From Haplomitrium mnioides (lineage: Eukaryota > Marchantiophyta > Haplomitriopsida > Calobryales): 20,614 nt of DNA. Position 1 is the stretch's first letter, and each line of letters starts with the position of its first letter. Under the pieces are notes generated by a model that was not told the DNA's origin, ran no database searches, and worked only from the letters and a program-made list of their open reading frames with translations. The stretch lies in contig JBNGIS010020432.1 in the NCBI GenBank assembly GCA_049999725.1, positions 1 through 20,614 on the forward strand, in the 5' to 3' direction. The translations under genes were made by a program, and so were the position numbers. Positions 17,481 through 20,614 of this stretch are shown here, piece by piece.

Positions 17481-17585
17481 AAAGTAAATAATTTTATTTA
17501 CTTTCACATATCACAGGAACAGCCGTGGCCAACAATTCGGCTGAGCGGAAAACCACTAACTAATCAATCTCTTTCAGGATCTAGC
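17481..17585 (-). mobile_element. LINE d: L1-like LINE 3' end fragment
   Basis: Matches the 3' ends of LINEs a-c: 'ttatttactttcacatatca' (as 13443 onward), 'gtggccaacaattcggctga', 'atctctttcaggatctagc'. The match stops at the TAGAA tail of LINE e. 17481-17504 is a perfect 24-base palindrome, AAAGTAAATAA-TT-TTATTTACTTT. No A-tail or target duplication was recognised. Confidence 0.7.
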
Positions 17586-17586
17586 T

Positions 17587-18736
17587 TAGAATAGAATAGA
17601 ATAGAATAGAATAGAATTCAATTAAAGTCCAGAGCCAGCCCTAGGGCCATAAGGACTGAGAGTACAATGCGCACAAGAGTGCGGAGGGGTACAAAAACTA
17701 AAGTAGTAAGCTAAGAATTGTTTAACTGAAAACAGTTGAGCGGGTACAAACCCGCTTGTGAGTCATATGCTCACTCTCTCGTCACTAATCTCTATGTCTA
17801 ATCTGCCTGTTTCTGAGATCTAAGCACCATGAGTTCCCGGAAGAAGAGTGCCAGCCAACGTTGATCATGATATTTGAGAAATTGTTGTACTGTCCCATCC
17901 TGTTCTACAAAAAGACCATGATACCTTCCCCGGATTTCATAGTATCTGGGGCAACAGAAGATGATGTGGTGTTCATCTTCGGTGACTTGCAGATTGCATT
18001 GGAGGCACAACAGTTTCTCAGGTCGGACTTTGTTGTCGATCTTGGACCATTTGGCTGTTTCACATCTCAGCCGATGAGATCCAGTACGGAGTTGTGGGAG
18101 GGTCTGGACCAGCTTAAGTGACATGTTGCTCGTCAAGTATTGTTGGATTTGCCTTGAGGGGGTGTTGTTGACGAGCGCCTTGTACTTTACAGTTCGGGAT
18201 GCCGCACTGTAGGATTGCCATATGACTGTGAAGTAATGTGTTGATAGATGGTCCATCAGCACTTTTCCTGATTGTCTAGGAAGGTCATCTATATCCAGTC
18301 CCCATCTTTTCAGCCATTTCTGGCATTGATTGTACCAATTTGTGGGGTCTCCAGGAGCTGCCTGACGAGATGCCTCCATAGCCATTGCTGGATATCTGGC
18401 AGGTGTAGTGTCTCTGATCGATTGCAGGTATGTGACAAGTTTCATCACTGCGTGCGCCTCAATGGGTATCATACCAAATTCAGCTGCCAGGATGTGTAGA
18501 GGTGTGGTGGTGCGTACATTGGCTAATCTAGTGAGGAACCTCTTGAGGGGTTTCTCACCGTGTTTCAACCACATGGCCGGAGTAAGAGAGGGTCCCCATA
18601 TTTCTGCTCCATATGTTGCTGTTGGAACAACGAAGGTATGGAAGAGGTCGATTCTCATGGGTATATGCCATATATCTTTTGCCTTGCACCAGCTGTTCAA
18701 TTGGGGAAAATATACTCTCCTCCACCATCACTCCTC
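17587..18736 (-). pseudogene. LINE e: family-2 LINE, ORF2 C-terminus with TAGAA tail
   Basis: Minus strand. An open frame of 312 codons or so (18736-17798, with no native ATG because it is 5'-truncated) reads LFHTFVVPTATYGAEIWGPS, MWLKHGEKPLKRFLTRLANV, TPLHILAAEFGMIPIE, and ends with a zinc-finger-like CLQCNLQVTEDEHHIIFCCP. This is the 'thumb', linker and Cys/His knuckle at the C-terminus of a LINE ORF2, of a clade different from LINEs a-d. The 3' UTR (17797-17617) has two hairpins and the 'ccctagggc' motif. It ends in six TAGAA units (17587-17616; TTCTA on its own strand). RT and endonuclease are missing. It abuts LINE d on the left and the copia fragment on the right. Confidence 0.8.
17724..17756. 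other. Two adjacent hairpins in the LINE e 3' UTR
   Basis: AACTG-AAAA-CAGTT (17724-17737) and AGCGGGT-acaa-ACCCGCT (17739-17756), one base apart. LINE 3' UTR stem-loops can be recognised by the element's own RT; that role here is an inference. Confidence 0.5.
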
Positions 18737-20340
18737 AAACCTTGACCCTTTCGACAACTTTATTTTCCATCCCAGCCAGACTTGTACCATCTCAAAGTGT
18801 ACCAGAGAGAGTATCTCCTCAGTTCTTGTTAAACTTTCCTTTGGAAATATCTCTCTGGTCTGCTTTGCTTTGATGCATGAAATGCAATCTGGCACATCCA
18901 CAATGTCTTTCAGGTCTAAGCCTGAAACCATGTTCTCTTCCATCAACTGCCTCAACCTTGGTTGGCTAATGTGGCCCAGACGTTGGTGCCACAGTTCAGC
19001 TGTTGATGAAGACGTCGATGCAGAGGCTGCACATGATCTTACCCCTGAATGATCAGACCTGCCAAGCTGATACAATTGGTTATGTAATAAGCAGGTTGCC
19101 AGATGCTTTCCCTTAGCATCCATTAACACACAGCTCCCATTTTTGGTGAGCGTTTGTCCTAGAGCCCTGTCAAACTGGCTCACAGAAAACAAATTCTTGG
19201 CAATTCCAGGCACATATAATACTTCAGGTATTTCTCTTAATTCACCATTATTAAGTGTTATCCTGACTGTGCCTTGACCTTTAACCACCTGACGGGTAGA
19301 TACACATACTGATGATGTGGATTTGCTTCATAATGTGTGAAACAATGTCTATCATGGGACATGTGAGCTGTGGCTCCACTGTCCATGTACCAAACATTAT
19401 CTTTATTATCTTGTGACAACCCTGCTGTGTTTGAATGACAAGTAAGATAAGGCCTATGTACTGGCTTATCTTGATTTTTCTTGTTATCTACAGGTCTTGT
19501 GGCTGTATTGCTTTGAACTTTAGTTTTGTTCTTCTTCTGTGTTCTATTGTTTGGACAATTTCTTGCTACGTGGCCAAAACCTCTACAGACGAAGCATTTA
19601 ACTCCTCTTCTGGGATTATAACTGCTTGATGCTTCACTTGTTGAAGGTGAGAAAAACTGGTTTCTAGTGCCATTATATTTAGATTTCTTCTTATTCACAT
19701 AAAGGGCTGACATTGAATCAGATAGACCTTGTGTTTTAGCCATGGTCTCTTCTTGAAGAATATATGTAATCAGCTTTTGTAATGTGAGATTAGGAGTTCC
19801 TCTTAATGAATTCATTAATGGCCTATAGGATACAGGAAGACTTCTCATGAGTGACAGGACTGCATCTTCATCCTGGACTGGAGCACCTGCTGCAGACAGT
19901 TGCTCCATGACAGACCTCAACTCATGGATATGTTTGGTTAAATTGTCTCCTTCTCTCATCCTTAGTGTTGCCAGTTTATCTCTCAAGTACATTCTAGTTA
20001 CAGCATCTTGAGATTCATACAGCAAGCTAAGAGACTCCCAGACTTGTGATGAATGATCATGTGAGGACACATGTGCCACTTGGTTATTGTCTAAGCAATT
20101 AATGATTGTAGCCATAGCAACAGAATCCTTATGATCCCATTCTGACTTGCTCCCTGGACCTGTTGGAGGAGTATGAAAGGTTGGTATTCCTTGAACTGCA
20201 TGTGGGGTTGCAGGTCTTTGGATTCACCCATCAACAATATCCAACAATCCTTCAGCTTTCAACAATAATTTGACTCGATGCTTCCACACATGGAAGTAAT
20301 TCCCATCAAACTTGGGAATATCACTGGCTTTCAACGACAT
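18737..20340 (-). pseudogene. Ty1/copia Gag-Pol, N-terminal half (Gag, protease, pre-integrase)
   Basis: Minus strand. ATG at 20340 gives MSLKASDIPKFDGNYFHVWK, a typical copia Gag start. A TGA at 20226-20224 (codon 39; CGA would give it by one C-to-T change) interrupts, and the frame is then open to 19258. Gag (UBN2 type) contains the knuckle CFVCRGFGHVARNC (19596-19555), then the protease WYMDSGATAHMS with DSG at 19383-19375. A one-base frameshift near 19280 leads into VKGQGTVRI, VLYVPGIAKNLFSVSQ and the pre-integrase domain LWHQRLGHIS with CISCIKAKQ (19100-18850). The integrase catalytic core, RT and RNase H are missing; the match fades at about 18790, where LINE e begins. Only two lesions in 1.6 kb point to a fairly young element. 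Confidence 0.85.
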
Positions 20341-20614
20341 ACCTCGGATTCAGAGAAAACAAAAAATTTTGCAAGGTGAGTTCCCTCTCTCACTGATTCT
20401 ATTAGCAGATTCCTCTCGTGTCACAGTGTCAACAAATCGCAATTAAGGCATGACATAATATATTTTCGCTACGCAAGTGTCCCACGGCTCAAGATTCGTG
20501 GTCTCACTCAGCATCGTTGAACGCGAAGAGGCCAAACGAAACCTCGATATGTGATTCACTCAGCGACTGCGTTTTTTCTTTCTATGTCGTTTTCCGTTTT
20601 TAGATTATTTGTGC
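20341..20614 (-). other. Copia 5' leader, possibly LTR
   Basis: Upstream of the copia ATG on the minus strand. No primer-binding site of the usual tggtatcagagc type is visible, and no TATA box or LTR edge was recognised before the window ends. GC content is higher than in the intron around it. Confidence 0.4.

Noticed and set aside
17861-19052. Plus-strand frames of 86, 75, 214, 61 and 86 codons
   Set aside because: All are antisense shadows of the LINE e ORF2 and copia frames on the minus strand, where the conserved motifs lie.

Overview
The window looks like nuclear DNA of a land plant. The evidence is a long intron-containing gene of a plant AAA+ ATPase family, plant-type Ty3/gypsy chromovirus and Ty1/copia fragments, and L1-type LINE pieces with a plant-type ORF1 (DUF4283 plus zinc knuckle) and a zf-RVT ORF2 tail. 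It also holds assembly gaps (10 and 100 Ns). I cannot name the species; a large TE-filled intron would suit a fern, other seed-free plant or seed plant with a sizeable genome. I see no prokaryotic, organellar or CRISPR features and no convincing tRNA or rRNA gene.

Left third (1-8100): pyrimidine-rich then purine-rich low-complexity DNA (1-900), followed by an intronless, frameshifted C-terminal remnant of an AAA+ ATPase (about 1024-1591). Next come two decayed Ty3/gypsy elements in opposite orientation: gag and RT/RNase H on the minus strand (1758-3720), and integrase plus chromodomain on the plus strand (5872-6670). Related LTR-like pieces flank them in inverted orientation. The rest is AT-rich and without recognisable genes.

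Centre and right (8336-17167): the one gene that looks live. A TATA box, an upstream ORF and a 740-nt exon 1 encode a probably organelle-targeted N-terminus ending in FPYYL. Exon 2 (17046-17167) restores the frame exactly across a GT-AG intron of about 7.85 kb and continues the same family. The intron is packed with retroelements: a LINE ORF1 fragment, at least three 3' ends of an L1-like LINE (two with perfect 14-bp target duplications), 3' ends of a second LINE family with microsatellite tails, and five copies of a roughly 300-bp SINE-like repeat (R1-R5 here), some nested.

Right end (17168-20614): the start of intron 2, containing a LINE 3' end, a second-family LINE ORF2 C-terminus (minus) and the first part of a Ty1/copia Gag-Pol (minus) with one stop codon and one frameshift. 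Exon 3 and the catalytic AAA domain of the gene must lie beyond the window. The pseudogene at 1024-1591 belongs to the same ATPase subfamily, probably as a retrocopy or duplicate remnant. No novel enzymatic system is visible. The most interesting items are the hidden exon pairing, the R-element family and the shared LINE insertion-site motif.
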